Assembly: GCF_014635325.1 (NCBI RefSeq)
Contig: NZ_BMCT01000005.1
Coordinates: forward strand, 248,001-312,000
Origin: Azorhizobium oxalatiphilum
GTDB lineage: Bacteria > Pseudomonadota > Alphaproteobacteria > Rhizobiales > Xanthobacteraceae
Direction of reading: 5' to 3'
DNA: 64,000 bases
The position numbers and the translations under genes are program-made. The notes beneath the pieces are model-generated. The model saw only the letters and a program-made list of their open reading frames with translations. It had not been told where the DNA came from and made no database searches. How positions within the stretch are numbered: the first letter of the stretch is position 1; the number at the start of each line of letters is the position of its first letter. Positions 17,323 through 26,065 of this stretch are shown here, one piece after another.

Positions 17323-17523
17323 ATGAACTGGGATCGCATCGAAGGAAACTGGAAGCAGTTCACCGGCAACGCGAAGGCGCAGTGGGGCAAGCTCACGGAT
17401 GACGACCTGACTCAGATCAACGGCAACCGCGAGGTTCTGGAAGGCAAGCTCCAGGAGCGTTACGGCATCGCCAAGGACGAAGTGAAGCGACAGGTCGATC
17501 TGTGGGGCAAGGATCTCCACTGA
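17323..17523 (+). CDS. CsbD family stress-related protein
   Basis: 66 residues starting MNWDRIEGNWKQFTGNAKA, with a good GGAGGATGGA ribosome site. The N-terminal pattern (WDRIEGNWKQFxGxxKxxWGKLTDDD) and the single compact helical domain match CsbD proteins, which are small, hydrophilic and usually induced by general stress. Molecular role is unknown. It stands alone between divergent meaB and a terminator shared with folK. Confidence 0.9.
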   Translation: MNWDRIEGNWKQFTGNAKAQWGKLTDDDLTQINGNREVLEGKLQERYGIAKDEVKRQVDLWGKDLH

Positions 17524-17558
17524 CGGCGGCGGCGTGTCGCCGCTGACTGTCTTTTAGG

Positions 17559-17588
17559 AAAGGCCCCGCGTTCTGCGCAGGGCCTTTT
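17559..17588. terminator. Bidirectional rho-independent terminator between csbD and folK
   Basis: AAAGGCCC pairs with GGGCCTTT around a GC-rich loop, followed by a short T run on the plus strand and an A run before it for the minus strand. It lies between the convergent csbD and folK genes and touches the folK stop. Confidence 0.75.
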
Positions 17589-18082
17589 CATTTGGTGGCG
17601 GTGGGATCCACCCGTTCGATCCCGCTGCGATCCAGCCCCGCCAGTGCCTCCTTCGCCGCCTTGCCGCCGATCACGATCTCAGGTGCGATATCCAGCAGCG
17701 GCACGAGGGCGAAGGCGCGCTCCATCAGGCGCGGATGCGGCAGCTCCAGATCCGGCTCGCGGATGGTCTCCTCGCCGAAGGTCAGCAGGTCGATGTCCAT
17801 GGTGCGCGGGCCGAAGCGTTCTTCCCGGCTGCGGTCGCGTCCGAGCTGACGCTCAACATCGAGGGCCAGCGTCAGCAGCGCGCGCGCGGAGGCTGCGCCC
17901 GCCACCGCGATCACCTGATTGAGATAGGGCGGCTGCGGCACCGGCCCCCACGGGGGCGTCCGGTAGAGCGGTGATTGGGCCAGCACGGTCAGGCCACCCG
18001 CAACCAGCCGTTGCCGCGCCTCGGCGAGCGTCGCGGCCACGTCGCCCACATTGCCGCCGAGGCAGAGATAGGCGGTGGTCAT
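17588..18082 (-). CDS. folK: 2-amino-4-hydroxy-6-hydroxymethyldihydropteridine pyrophosphokinase
   Basis: 164 residues. Transfers pyrophosphate from ATP to the hydroxymethylpterin, the step before dihydropteroate synthase in folate synthesis. LCLGGNVGD at the N-terminus and the signature RFGPRTMDIDLLTFGE are diagnostic, followed by LPHPRLMERAFALVPL. Its ATG overlaps the folP stop by four bases, so the two are co-translated. The folB gene, commonly between them in related operons, is absent here. Confidence 0.95.
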   Translation of the reverse strand: MTTAYLCLGGNVGDVAATLAEARQRLVAGGLTVLAQSPLYRTPPWGPVPQPPYLNQVIAVAGAASARALLTLALDVERQLGRDRSREERFGPRTMDIDLLTFGEETIREPDLELPHPRLMERAFALVPLLDIAPEIVIGGKAAKEALAGLDRSGIERVDPTATK

Positions 18083-18966
18083 CCCGCCGCCCGGATGGCT
18101 TCGGTGACGCGGGCGGCCTGTACATGCTCGGCCACGTCGTGCACGCGGATGATCTCCACCCCTTCCATCATGCCGATGACGTTGGAAGCGATGGTGCCGG
18201 GCAGGCGCTCCTGCGGCTCGGTCGCCACCACCTTGCCGATCATGGATTTACGGGAGGTGCCGAGCAGCAAAGGCAGGCCGAGCACGCGCAATTCGCGCAA
18301 GCGGGCGACGCTGGCCAGATTCTGCTCGAACGTCTTGCCGAAGCCGACGCCGGGATCGAGCACGATACGATCCTTCGGGATGCCCGCCTTGTCCGCGGTC
18401 TCCAGCGCCCGCTCGAAGAAGGCGATCATGTCGGCCATGATGTCGATGGCGGGATCGATGGCGTCGCGATTGTGCATCAGCACTACGGCGGCATCATAAT
18501 CGGCCACCGCCCGCGCCATGTCGGGATCGTGCGCGAAGCCCCAGATGTCGTTGATGATGCCGACGCCGGCCTCCAGCGCCCGGCGGGCCACGCCGGACTT
18601 GTAGGTATCCACCGACACCGTCACGCCCAGCTCCGCACCGAGCCCGTCGAGCACCGGGGCGAGGCGGGCCCATTCCTCGTCGTCGGAGATCATGGTGTAG
18701 CCGGGCCGGGTGCTCTCGCCGCCCACGTCGATGATGTCCGCCCCCTCGGCCACCAGCCGGCGCGCAGTATCGCGGGCGCTCTTGGGGGCGGCGCTGATGC
18801 CACCGTCGGAGAAGGAGTCGGGCGTCACGTTGAGGATGCCCATGATCAGTGTGCGCGCGCCGAGCGGCAGGGGGCGGCCACGCACATCAAGGATGCGGGT
18901 GGCCGGGGACGTGGTGTTCAAAAGACCGGCTCCGTGAGATCGGGCGGAATGGCTGGGCCGAAGCAT
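18079..18966 (-). CDS. folP: Dihydropteroate synthase
   Basis: 295 residues. Condenses the pterin pyrophosphate with p-aminobenzoate. The two family signatures are clear: IMGILNVTPDSFSDGG and VGGESTRPGY. The segment VLDPGVGFGKTFEQN and the C-terminal RVHDVAEHVQAARV also fit. The first 20 or so residues (MLRPSHSARSHGAG) are weakly conserved-looking and the real start might be a little downstream. Upstream gene of the folP-folK pair. Confidence 0.95.
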   Translation of the reverse strand: MLRPSHSARSHGAGLLNTTSPATRILDVRGRPLPLGARTLIMGILNVTPDSFSDGGISAAPKSARDTARRLVAEGADIIDVGGESTRPGYTMISDDEEWARLAPVLDGLGAELGVTVSVDTYKSGVARRALEAGVGIINDIWGFAHDPDMARAVADYDAAVVLMHNRDAIDPAIDIMADMIAFFERALETADKAGIPKDRIVLDPGVGFGKTFEQNLASVARLRELRVLGLPLLLGTSRKSMIGKVVATEPQERLPGTIASNVIGMMEGVEIIRVHDVAEHVQAARVTEAIRAAG

Positions 18967-19066
18967 CGCGCCTGACGATCTCTAGCGTGCGGGCGTGTGC
19001 GACCATGCAGCATGGATGCCGCCCCGGCCGGCAAAGCGCAAGGGCGCGCTTTGACCGGGCGGTTGC

Positions 19067-19450
19067 CTACAAAGCGTGACGCAGGCCGGGGATGCCGGTC
19101 ACGATCTCGTCCACGGTGCCGTCGCCGGCGCGTTCGCGGGCGAACGCCACCACTTCCCGCACGGTGGTCTGCACCTGCGTCATGTCGAGCCCGGTGGCCA
19201 TCAGGCGATCCGCCACCCGCATGAGGCGCGACATGCCGCCGAGATATTGTGTGTCCTCGGCATCTGCCGCCTCGGTGATGGCGGTGCCCTCCAGCATCCG
19301 GCGGGCATCGGGCAGGGCTGTGAACAATTCGGCCAGGGCGGCGGGCGGGGCTTCCTTGTCCAGGAAGGCGAGCAGCACGACGACGGCCGTCTCGGCCTGA
19401 GGCGCGCTCAGCCCGACGCGGGTCCTGAGGCGGGCGATAAGTTCGTCCAT
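19067..19450 (-). CDS. Small helical protein, DUF2267-like
   Basis: 127 residues, started at ATG 19450 (MDELIARLRTRVGLS); a longer frame from 19573 exists but its extra residues look random. The first 50 residues form a helical repeat with LSAPQAETAVVVLLAFLDKE followed by a DA(R/L)xx pattern, like alphaproteobacterial DUF2267/DUF937-type small proteins. The rest is helical and charged. Function unknown. It is divergent from the HerA-like ATPase gene, sharing a 160-bp promoter region. Confidence 0.6.
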   Translation of the reverse strand: MDELIARLRTRVGLSAPQAETAVVVLLAFLDKEAPPAALAELFTALPDARRMLEGTAITEAADAEDTQYLGGMSRLMRVADRLMATGLDMTQVQTTVREVVAFARERAGDGTVDEIVTGIPGLRHAL

Positions 19451-19611
19451 GAGGCGCCTTTCCTTGAAGTCCCCGAAGAGCTTGTGTCCCTCCCGCCGAA
19501 GCGGGTCCATGGTGGCGGCAGCGGTGCCGATGGGCAAGCGGGGCACTTGCCCCGCGCCTTCGGTTCGGTCCAACTGTCGGGACGTGCATACAGGTCCAAG
19601 AGGAAGCGCGC

Positions 19612-21195
19612 ATGACGCCGGAAAAGGCTGGAACGGTGTTCATCGGCCGGAGCCCGATGGCGGCCAAGGACGAGGAACTGGCACTGCGGCTCGCCAACCG
19701 GCACGGCCTCGTCACCGGGGCCACCGGCACCGGCAAGACTGTGACCCTGCAGGTTCTGGCGGAAGGCTTTTCCCGTGCCGGCGTGCCGGTGTTCGCCGCC
19801 GACGTGAAGGGCGATCTCTCCGGCATCGCCATGCGCGGCGAGCCGAAGGATTTCCTGACCAAACGGGCGGAAGAGGTGGGCATCACCTATACGCCGGACA
19901 GCTTTCCGGTGATCTTCTGGGATCTGTTCGGCGAGAAGGGGCACCCGGTTCGGGCCACCATCTCCGAGATGGGGCCGCTGCTGCTCGCCCGCCTCATGGA
20001 CCTCAACGAGGTGCAGGAGGGCGTTCTCAACATCGCCTTCCGCATTGCCGACGAGCAGGGCCTGCTGCTCCTCGACCTGAAGGACCTGCGGGCCACCCTG
20101 TCCTTCGTGGCCGAGAACGCAAAGACCCTGACGCAGGAATACGGCAACGTGTCTTCCGCCACCGTCGGGGCGATCCAGCGCCAGTTGCTGGTGCTGGAGA
20201 ATCAGGGCGGGGACGCCTTCTTCAGCGAGCCGGCGCTGGTGATGACGGACATCATGCGGGTGGACCGCTCCGGCTATGGCACCGTCTCGGTGCTGGCCGC
20301 CGACAAGCTGATGGCGAGTCCGCGCCTCTACGCCACTTTCCTGCTGTGGCTGCTCTCGGAGCTGTTCGAGGAACTGCCCGAGGTGGGCGACCTCGACAAG
20401 CCCAAGCTGGTGTTCTTCTTCGACGAGGCGCACCTGCTGTTCGATGCCGCGCCCAAGGTGCTGCTGGAGAAGGTGGAACAGGTGGTGCGCCTCATCCGCT
20501 CCAAGGGGGTGGGCGTCTATTTCGTGACGCAGAACCCCATCGACGTGCCGGATCGGGTGCTGGCCCAGCTTGGCAACCGCGTGCAGCACGCCCTGCGCGC
20601 CTTCACACCGCGCGACCAGAAGGCGGTGAAGGCGGCGGCTGAGACTTTCCGGCCCAACCCGAAGCTCGATACCGCGCGGGTCATCACCGAGATGGGCAAG
20701 GGCGAGGCGCTGGTCTCCGTGCTGGAAGGCTCCGGCACGCCCAGCATGGTGGAGCGCACCCTGATCGCGCCGCCTTCGGCGCGCGTGGGGACCATTACGG
20801 ATGCGGAACGGGCGGAGGTGAGGGCCAGGAGCCCGGTACGCGGGGTCTATGAGCAGGAAGTGGACCGCGACTCTGCCTTCGAGATGCTGCGCCGTCGGCA
20901 AGGCGGAGGAGAGGCGACCGCCAGGCCCGCCCCCCGTGGCGAAGGGTCGCGTGAGGCGGAGGCACCCGCCGGGCCATGGGGCCGGATGCCTGCCGAAGAC
21001 CGTATTCCGGTGCCCCCTCCATCCCCGCCGGAGCCGCGTACCCGCAGTGTTCCGCGCGTGCCGCGGACAGGCTCAACGCGCATGACGACAACCGAGGTCG
21101 TGGTCCGTCAGGTGGCGCGGTCACTGGCCTCGCAGGTGGGCACCCAACTCGGAAAAGCCATATTGCGCGGCATCCTCGGCGGGCGTAGCCGCTAG
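19612..21195 (+). CDS. HerA-like/DUF853 ATPase
   Basis: 527 residues. Walker A GATGTGKT is at about 36-43, followed by [11 protein letters not shown]. Walker B plus catalytic Glu is [11 protein letters not shown], and the sensor segment [13 protein letters not shown] fits HerA/FtsK-type hexameric ATPases. The C-terminal 130 residues are Pro/Arg-rich and end in a helix ([12 protein letters not shown]). This family is common as a single gene in proteobacteria and has no nuclease partner here, so it is not an obvious defence pair. The role is undefined; DNA pumping or translocation is inferred from the fold. Confidence 0.88.
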   Translation: MTPEKAGTVFIGRSPMAAKDEELALRLANRHGLVTGATGTGKTVTLQVLAEGFSRAGVPVFAADVKGDLSGIAMRGEPKDFLTKRAEEVGITYTPDSFPVIFWDLFGEKGHPVRATISEMGPLLLARLMDLNEVQEGVLNIAFRIADEQGLLLLDLKDLRATLSFVAENAKTLTQEYGNVSSATVGAIQRQLLVLENQGGDAFFSEPALVMTDIMRVDRSGYGTVSVLAADKLMASPRLYATFLLWLLSELFEELPEVGDLDKPKLVFFFDEAHLLFDAAPKVLLEKVEQVVRLIRSKGVGVYFVTQNPIDVPDRVLAQLGNRVQHALRAFTPRDQKAVKAAAETFRPNPKLDTARVITEMGKGEALVSVLEGSGTPSMVERTLIAPPSARVGTITDAERAEVRARSPVRGVYEQEVDRDSAFEMLRRRQGGGEATARPAPRGEGSREAEAPAGPWGRMPAEDRIPVPPPSPPEPRTRSVPRVPRTGSTRMTTTEVVVRQVARSLASQVGTQLGKAILRGILGGRSR

Positions 21196-21352
21196 GAACA
21201 CGGGGGTGATTCAGTTCCTGGCGGGTTGATTGGTCGACCAACCCCCGGTATGATTTTCCGAGAGTCGGACGTGATTGCGGGGTTGCGTTCGGCTGGAGCT
21301 GCTCAACTCAGCGCCGGCCAAGGGTCGGCGTGTTCCACTTTAGGAGCGCCCC

Positions 21353-21793
21353 ATGAAGGTGTTGCCGACTGCCCGCATTCTTATCATTGATTCGATTACC
21401 GAACGCCGTGAGACCACTCGCGTTGGCCTGAGCGCGCTCGGTGTGGGCGCTGTCACTGAACTGTCCTCCGTCACCGAGCTTGAACCGGGCTCGCGCAATT
21501 ACGACGTCCTCGTGATGCAGGCGGATGACGCGGAAAACGTTCCGGAAAATCCCTTCCGTGACGGTGCGGACGCGATTCCCGCCGTTCTGGTGGTGGATGG
21601 ACCTACCCATCTGCTGGCCCGCGTCGCGAGCCGCGCCGGTTATGATGCGGCCGTGGGCATGCCCCTGCTGCCGCGTCTGCTGTATCGCCGCATCGGCTCC
21701 GTGCTGCAGCGCGCCCGTCGCCTCAGCAAGCCGGTGGCGGGTGCCACCGCCGCTGTGGCGGAAGAGGTCCAGCCGGTGACGGCTGCCAACTGA
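21353..21793 (+). CDS. Degenerate receiver-like protein
   Basis: 146 residues. The pattern ARILIIDSITERRETTRVGLSALG, then YDVLVMQ and AVLVVDG follows the strand-helix repeats of CheY-type receiver domains. The phosphoacceptor strand reads YDVLVMQADDAEN, so the usual Asp after the third strand is replaced, and the helix 4 to strand 5 area (GYDAAVGMPLLPRLLYRRI) keeps receiver-like spacing. No output domain follows, only a 25-residue Ala/Val tail. Probably a pseudo-receiver that signals without phosphorylation, possibly an AmiR-like early fragment. Stand-alone gene followed by a terminator. Confidence 0.55.
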   Translation: MKVLPTARILIIDSITERRETTRVGLSALGVGAVTELSSVTELEPGSRNYDVLVMQADDAENVPENPFRDGADAIPAVLVVDGPTHLLARVASRAGYDAAVGMPLLPRLLYRRIGSVLQRARRLSKPVAGATAAVAEEVQPVTAAN

Positions 21794-21835
21794 GCCTTAT
21801 CGGCTTTCGCATTCGCAGGGATGCGGGATGAGACA

Positions 21836-21872
21836 CGGCGGTCGCCCCAACGGGCGGCCGCCGTTTTCGTTT
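21836..21872 (+). terminator. Rho-independent terminator
   Basis: A 12-bp GC-rich stem (CGGCGGTCGCCC with GGGCGGCCGCCG, one wobble) with a short loop, followed by TTTTCGTTT. It ends the receiver-like gene. Confidence 0.8.
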
Positions 21873-21991
21873 GAAGACCTGTCCTGTGAGGCGCGCGTCA
21901 CCTTGCCAGCCTGCCGGTCCGGGACCAGCATGCGCCACGAGTCGTGTATTGCGTCGCAGGCTTGCGGCTGCGGGAATGACAGGAGAGCGTA

Positions 21992-23371
21992 ATGGCCGGA
22001 CTGGATGATGTTTTGGGTGCCGTCGATGCGGGTCTGGACGCCAGCCTCGCGCGCCTGTCGGACTTCCTGCGCATCCCCAGCATCTCCACCGATCCGGCCT
22101 ACGCGGCCGAGTGCCGGCGCGCGGCGGAATTCGCTGCCGCCACCCTCACGGATCTCGGCCTCGCCGCGCAGGTGCGCGACACCGCCGGCCACCCCGTGGT
22201 GGTAGGGCGGACCGACACCGGCGCGCCGCGCCGGGTGCTGTTCTATGGCCATTACGACGTCCAGCCGGTGGACCCGCTGGAGCTGTGGGACACGCCGCCG
22301 TTCGAGCCGCGCATCACCAAGGGCGCCGACGGCAAGACCCGGATCTTTGCCCGTGGTGCCTGCGACGACAAGGGACAGGTCTTCACCTTCCTCGAAGCTC
22401 TGCGGGCGCTGAAGAGCGTCACCGGCAAGTTGCCGGTGGACGTCACCGTGCTGCTGGAGGGCGAGGAGGAATGCGGTTCGCCCAGCCTGCCGGCCTTCCT
22501 CGCCGCCAGCGCCGATGAGCTGAAGGCGGACGTCGCCCTCGTCTGCGACACCGGCATGTGGGACCCGGAGACGCCGGCCATCACCACTTCGCTGCGCGGC
22601 ATCCTGCACACCGAGTTCACCATCACCGGGGCCGATCGCGATCTGCATTCGGGCCTGTTCGGCGGCGCGGCGCGCAACCCCATCCACGTGCTCTCCCGCA
22701 TCCTCGCGGCGGTGCATGACGACAACGGCCGCGTCACCATTCCCGGCTTCTATGACGACGTGCGGGAAATGCCGCAGGAGGTGCGCGATGCCTGGGATGC
22801 GCTCGGCCTGACGGCGGAAGCCTTCCTCGGGCCGGTGGGGCTCTCCGTTTCCACCGGCGAGAAGGATCGCTCGCTGATCGAGCAGATCCAGTCGCGCCCG
22901 ACCTTCGAGGTCAACGGCATGTATGGCGGCTATACGGGGCAGGGCTCCAAGACCATCATCCCGTCCAGCGCCACCGCCAAGGTCTCCATCCGACTGGTGG
23001 CGGATCAGGATCCGGCCAAGATCGCGGCTGCGCTGAAGGAATTCGTCACCGCCCGCCTGCCGGCGGACTGCAAGGTGAGCTTCTCCAAGGCCGATGGCAG
23101 CCGCGCCGTTCTGGTGCCGCCGGACAGCCCGGATCTCGCCAAGGCCGGCAAGGCGCTGGCGGAGGAATGGGGCAGGACGCCGGTGGCCATCGGCTCCGGA
23201 GGATCCATTCCCATCGTCGGCCAGTTCAGGAACGTGCTGGGCATGGACACGCTGCTCATCGGCTTCGGGCTCGATGACGACCGGGTGCATTCGCCCAACG
23301 AGAAGTATGACCTGAACTGCTTCCACAAGGGCACCCGCAGCTGGGTGCGCATCCTGACGGCCCTCGCCTGA
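21992..23371 (+). CDS. M20 family metallopeptidase (dipeptidase)
   Basis: 459 residues. A cytoplasmic zinc dipeptidase or deacylase of the ArgE/DapE/CNDP type. Metal and catalytic landmarks are in order: GHYDVQPVDP, ARGACDDKGQ, LLEGEEECGSPSL and CDTGMW, then the dimerisation domain with DRDLHSGLFGG, and the final His region GFGLDDDRVHSPNE. Length fits the CNDP-like branch. No neighbouring peptide transporter, so the substrate cannot be guessed. A GC hairpin without T run follows the stop. Confidence 0.9.
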   Translation: MAGLDDVLGAVDAGLDASLARLSDFLRIPSISTDPAYAAECRRAAEFAAATLTDLGLAAQVRDTAGHPVVVGRTDTGAPRRVLFYGHYDVQPVDPLELWDTPPFEPRITKGADGKTRIFARGACDDKGQVFTFLEALRALKSVTGKLPVDVTVLLEGEEECGSPSLPAFLAASADELKADVALVCDTGMWDPETPAITTSLRGILHTEFTITGADRDLHSGLFGGAARNPIHVLSRILAAVHDDNGRVTIPGFYDDVREMPQEVRDAWDALGLTAEAFLGPVGLSVSTGEKDRSLIEQIQSRPTFEVNGMYGGYTGQGSKTIIPSSATAKVSIRLVADQDPAKIAAALKEFVTARLPADCKVSFSKADGSRAVLVPPDSPDLAKAGKALAEEWGRTPVAIGSGGSIPIVGQFRNVLGMDTLLIGFGLDDDRVHSPNEKYDLNCFHKGTRSWVRILTALA

Positions 23372-23474
23372 GGCCTGAAACGCACGGGGGACGGGACCAT
23401 TCATCCCGTCTCCCCGCGTAGATGACGCTACGTCCTTCTTTGAACTGTAACGCTTCCGTGTCACTCAACAGAAG

Positions 23475-24476
23475 ATGCTGGAGATGACCCGCGTGAAGCC
23501 TCTGAGTTCCGATGGATTGCTGGACGCGTGGCTGTTCGACGGCAAGGGCAGTGCACGCCGCCTCGATCTGGAGGAGGCGCGCGCCCACCGCGCGGAGGAG
23601 GGCGGCTTCGTCTGGCTGCACTTCCGTCGCCTGCCCAACATGTCCGACACCTGGCTCCATTCCGGTAGCGGCCTCGATCCTCATGTGGTCGAGGAGCTGA
23701 TGGACACCCACGCCCGGCCGCGCTGTCAGGTGATGGAGGAGGGCGCCCTGCTGATCCTGAGGGCGATCAACCTGCACGCCAATTCGCTGCCCGAGGATAT
23801 GGTCTCCCTGACCCTGTGGGTGGATGCCGAGCGCATCGTCTCGGTGCAGTACGAGCCCATCTCCGCGCTGGCGGACTATATGGATTCCATCGCCCGCCGC
23901 CGCTGCGCCCGCACCCAGGGCGAGATGGTGGCCGATCTGGCGACCCGGCTCGTGGACCGCCTCGATCTCGTGGTCTCCATGTTGACCGAAGATGCGGACG
24001 AACTGGAGGACGATGCCCTGCGCCTGCCGGCCACCGACGTGCTGCCGCGCGTGCTGGTGCTTCGCCGGGTGGCCATGAAGCTGCGCCGCCACATCGCCCC
24101 CCAGCGCGAGGCGCTCAACCATTTCTCGCTGGAAGACGATCCCTGGATCGGCCCGAAGGACCGCAACCGCCTGCGCGATGCGGCGGACCGGGTGTCGCGC
24201 TTCTCGGAAGAGCTGGATTCGGTGCGCGAGCGCTCCATGCTCATCCGCGAACAGATCGTGGACCGGCGGGCCGAGCAGATGAACCAGTCCATGCTGGTGC
24301 TGGCGGCGGTGACGGTGGTGTTCGCGCCGCTCACCCTGATCTCCGGCATGATGGGGATGAACGTGGGCGGCATCCCCGGCAGTTCGGACCCCGCGGCCTT
24401 CTGGGTCATCAGCGTGCTGTTCGTCGTGCTCGGCGTGGGGCTGGTCCGTCTGTTCAAGCACCTCAAGTGGTTCTGA
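23475..24476 (+). CDS. zntB: ZntB/CorA family divalent cation transporter
   Basis: 333 residues. Long cytoplasmic alpha/beta plus helical N-terminal domain, then two closely spaced membrane helices at the C-terminus. The first helix ends in the GMN signature (MMGMNVGGIPG) that forms the pore mouth. GGIPG after GMN is typical of the ZntB subgroup, which carries Zn(II) with protons, whereas CorA usually has other residues. It ends with a Lys/Trp tail (FKHLKWF). Single gene; substrate Zn versus Mg is inferred. Confidence 0.85.
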   Translation: MLEMTRVKPLSSDGLLDAWLFDGKGSARRLDLEEARAHRAEEGGFVWLHFRRLPNMSDTWLHSGSGLDPHVVEELMDTHARPRCQVMEEGALLILRAINLHANSLPEDMVSLTLWVDAERIVSVQYEPISALADYMDSIARRRCARTQGEMVADLATRLVDRLDLVVSMLTEDADELEDDALRLPATDVLPRVLVLRRVAMKLRRHIAPQREALNHFSLEDDPWIGPKDRNRLRDAADRVSRFSEELDSVRERSMLIREQIVDRRAEQMNQSMLVLAAVTVVFAPLTLISGMMGMNVGGIPGSSDPAAFWVISVLFVVLGVGLVRLFKHLKWF

Positions 24477-24588
24477 CGGTACGCTGCTGCTCGGCGTAAC
24501 CCTCCGTCATTCAACCGTCTTTTCGCTGTCGCCCCGGTGACATGCAAAGCCGCAAGAAAACGCCTGCCACATATGGAGGCGACATATC

Positions 24589-25974
24589 ATGCGGAAGCTT
24601 TCTCTCATCGGCGCCATTCTGCTGGCCGGCACCTCGCTTGCGACCATGGCCATGGCGGAAGAGCAGGCCAAGGCCTATCCGGCCACCCTCGAAGGCCATG
24701 TGGTCCTGCCCGCCGCGACCTTCGTGCCGCCGCCAGCGGACGCGCCGGCCGACCTGAAGGTTTCGGCCAAGTTCACCGGCCCGGATCGGGTGCGCAACGA
24801 CAAGCCGGGCTCCGTGCCGGCTATCGGCAGCCTGTCGGCCAAGGAGGCACCACGCCCCACCGGCCTCGCCACGCCGTTCAACGGCCAGGCGGTGCAGGGC
24901 ATGTCCGGCATCGTGCACGAGGGCAACGGCAATTTCATCGTCATCACCGACAACGGCTTCGGCTCGAAGGCGAATTCGTCGGATGCCATGCTGATGGTCC
25001 ATCGCTTCGCCATGGACTTCAAGGGCGGCACCATCGAGCGCAAGGAGACCATCTTCCTGTCCGACCCGGACCGGAAGGTGCCGTTCCCCATCACGCTGGA
25101 AGGCACCGAGAAGCGCTACCTGACCGGCGCCGATTTCGATCTGGAGTCCGTGCAGAAGGTGGGCGACAGCTTCTGGTTCGGCGAGGAGTTCGGGCCCTTC
25201 CTGGTGGAGACGGACCTCGCCGGCAAGGTGAAGGGCGTCCATGCCACCAAGGTGGACGGCAAGCTCATCCGCTCGCCCGACCATCCGTCCGTGACCACGC
25301 CGCCCAATCCCGCCCGCAAGGTCGCCTTCGAGGCCGGCCGCTCCAAGGGCTATGAGGGCATGGCGCTGTCGCCGGACGGCACCAGGCTCTATGCCCTGCT
25401 GGAAGGCCCGCTGCTCGATCCCGCCACCGGCGAGAAGGAGAAGGTGGACGGCGTAGAGGTGCTGCGCATCCTTGAGTTCGATGTGCAGAAGAAGGACTGG
25501 ACCGGCCGTTCGTGGAAATATCCGCTGGCGGCGGCGGGCAATGCCATCGGCGACTTCAACATGGTGGATGCCACCTCCGGCCTCATCATCGAGCGCGATG
25601 ATTTCGAGGGCGGCAAGGCGCAGGCCTGCGCCGAGGGCAAGGTGGACGCCACCTGCTTCGACAAGCCGGCCCAGTTCAAGCGGGTCTACAAGGTGGAGTT
25701 CACGCCCGAGACGGCGGGCCAGCTGGCACGCAAGGTCGGCTATATCGACCTGCTCGCCATCAAGGACCCCAACGGCAAGGCGAAGCAGGGCGGCAAGGAC
25801 GGCATGCTCGACTTCCCCTTCCTGACCATCGAGGACGTGGTGATGGTGGATCCCACCCACATCGTCGTTGGCAACGACAACAACCTTCCGTGGTCCGCCG
25901 GCCGTTCGCCGCAGAAGGCCGACGACAATGAGTTCGTGCTGCTGGAAGTGGGTGAGTTCCTGAAGGCCAAGTGA
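24589..25974 (+). CDS. Secreted phytase-like/esterase-like beta-propeller protein
   Basis: 461 residues with a clear signal peptide (LSLIGAILLAGTSLATMAMA). The mature part starts with AKAYPATLEGHVVLPAATF and contains GMSGIVHEGNGNFIVITDNGFG, YEGMALSPDGTRLYALLEGP and IGDFNMVDATSGLIIERDDF. These are the blades of the phytase-like domain (PF13449 type) in putative periplasmic phosphoesterases. Actual substrate is unknown. A strong bidirectional terminator separates it from the convergent glycosyltransferase gene. Confidence 0.85.
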   Translation: MRKLSLIGAILLAGTSLATMAMAEEQAKAYPATLEGHVVLPAATFVPPPADAPADLKVSAKFTGPDRVRNDKPGSVPAIGSLSAKEAPRPTGLATPFNGQAVQGMSGIVHEGNGNFIVITDNGFGSKANSSDAMLMVHRFAMDFKGGTIERKETIFLSDPDRKVPFPITLEGTEKRYLTGADFDLESVQKVGDSFWFGEEFGPFLVETDLAGKVKGVHATKVDGKLIRSPDHPSVTTPPNPARKVAFEAGRSKGYEGMALSPDGTRLYALLEGPLLDPATGEKEKVDGVEVLRILEFDVQKKDWTGRSWKYPLAAAGNAIGDFNMVDATSGLIIERDDFEGGKAQACAEGKVDATCFDKPAQFKRVYKVEFTPETAGQLARKVGYIDLLAIKDPNGKAKQGGKDGMLDFPFLTIEDVVMVDPTHIVVGNDNNLPWSAGRSPQKADDNEFVLLEVGEFLKAK

Positions 25975-26011
25975 GGCTCACTGGCCTTCAGCCGAGGGCC
26001 TGAAACGGAAA

Positions 26012-26046
26012 GGAGCCGGGTGGCATGGCCACCCGGCTCCTTTTTT
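26012..26046. terminator. Strong bidirectional terminator
   Basis: A perfect 13-bp stem (GGAGCCGGGTGGC with its complement) around the loop ATG, preceded by A residues and followed by six T. Serves the convergent genes at 24589-25974 and 26066-27694. Confidence 0.92.
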
Positions 26047-26065
26047 GTTCAGTCCGGTGTGCGGC

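Noticed and set aside
19612-21195. HerA-like ATPase as part of an antiphage HerA-nuclease pair
   Set aside because: No nuclease (NurA, DUF4297 or Sir2-type) gene is adjacent, and this DUF853-type family is a common single-gene ATPase.
23381-23416. GC hairpin after the M20 peptidase gene as terminator
   Set aside because: The stem has a bulge and no T run follows, so it was not listed as a terminator.
21797-23464. 555-residue minus-strand frame opposite the M20 peptidase
   Set aside because: His/Arg/Gly-rich composition and no family features; the plus strand carries all peptidase metal-site motifs.
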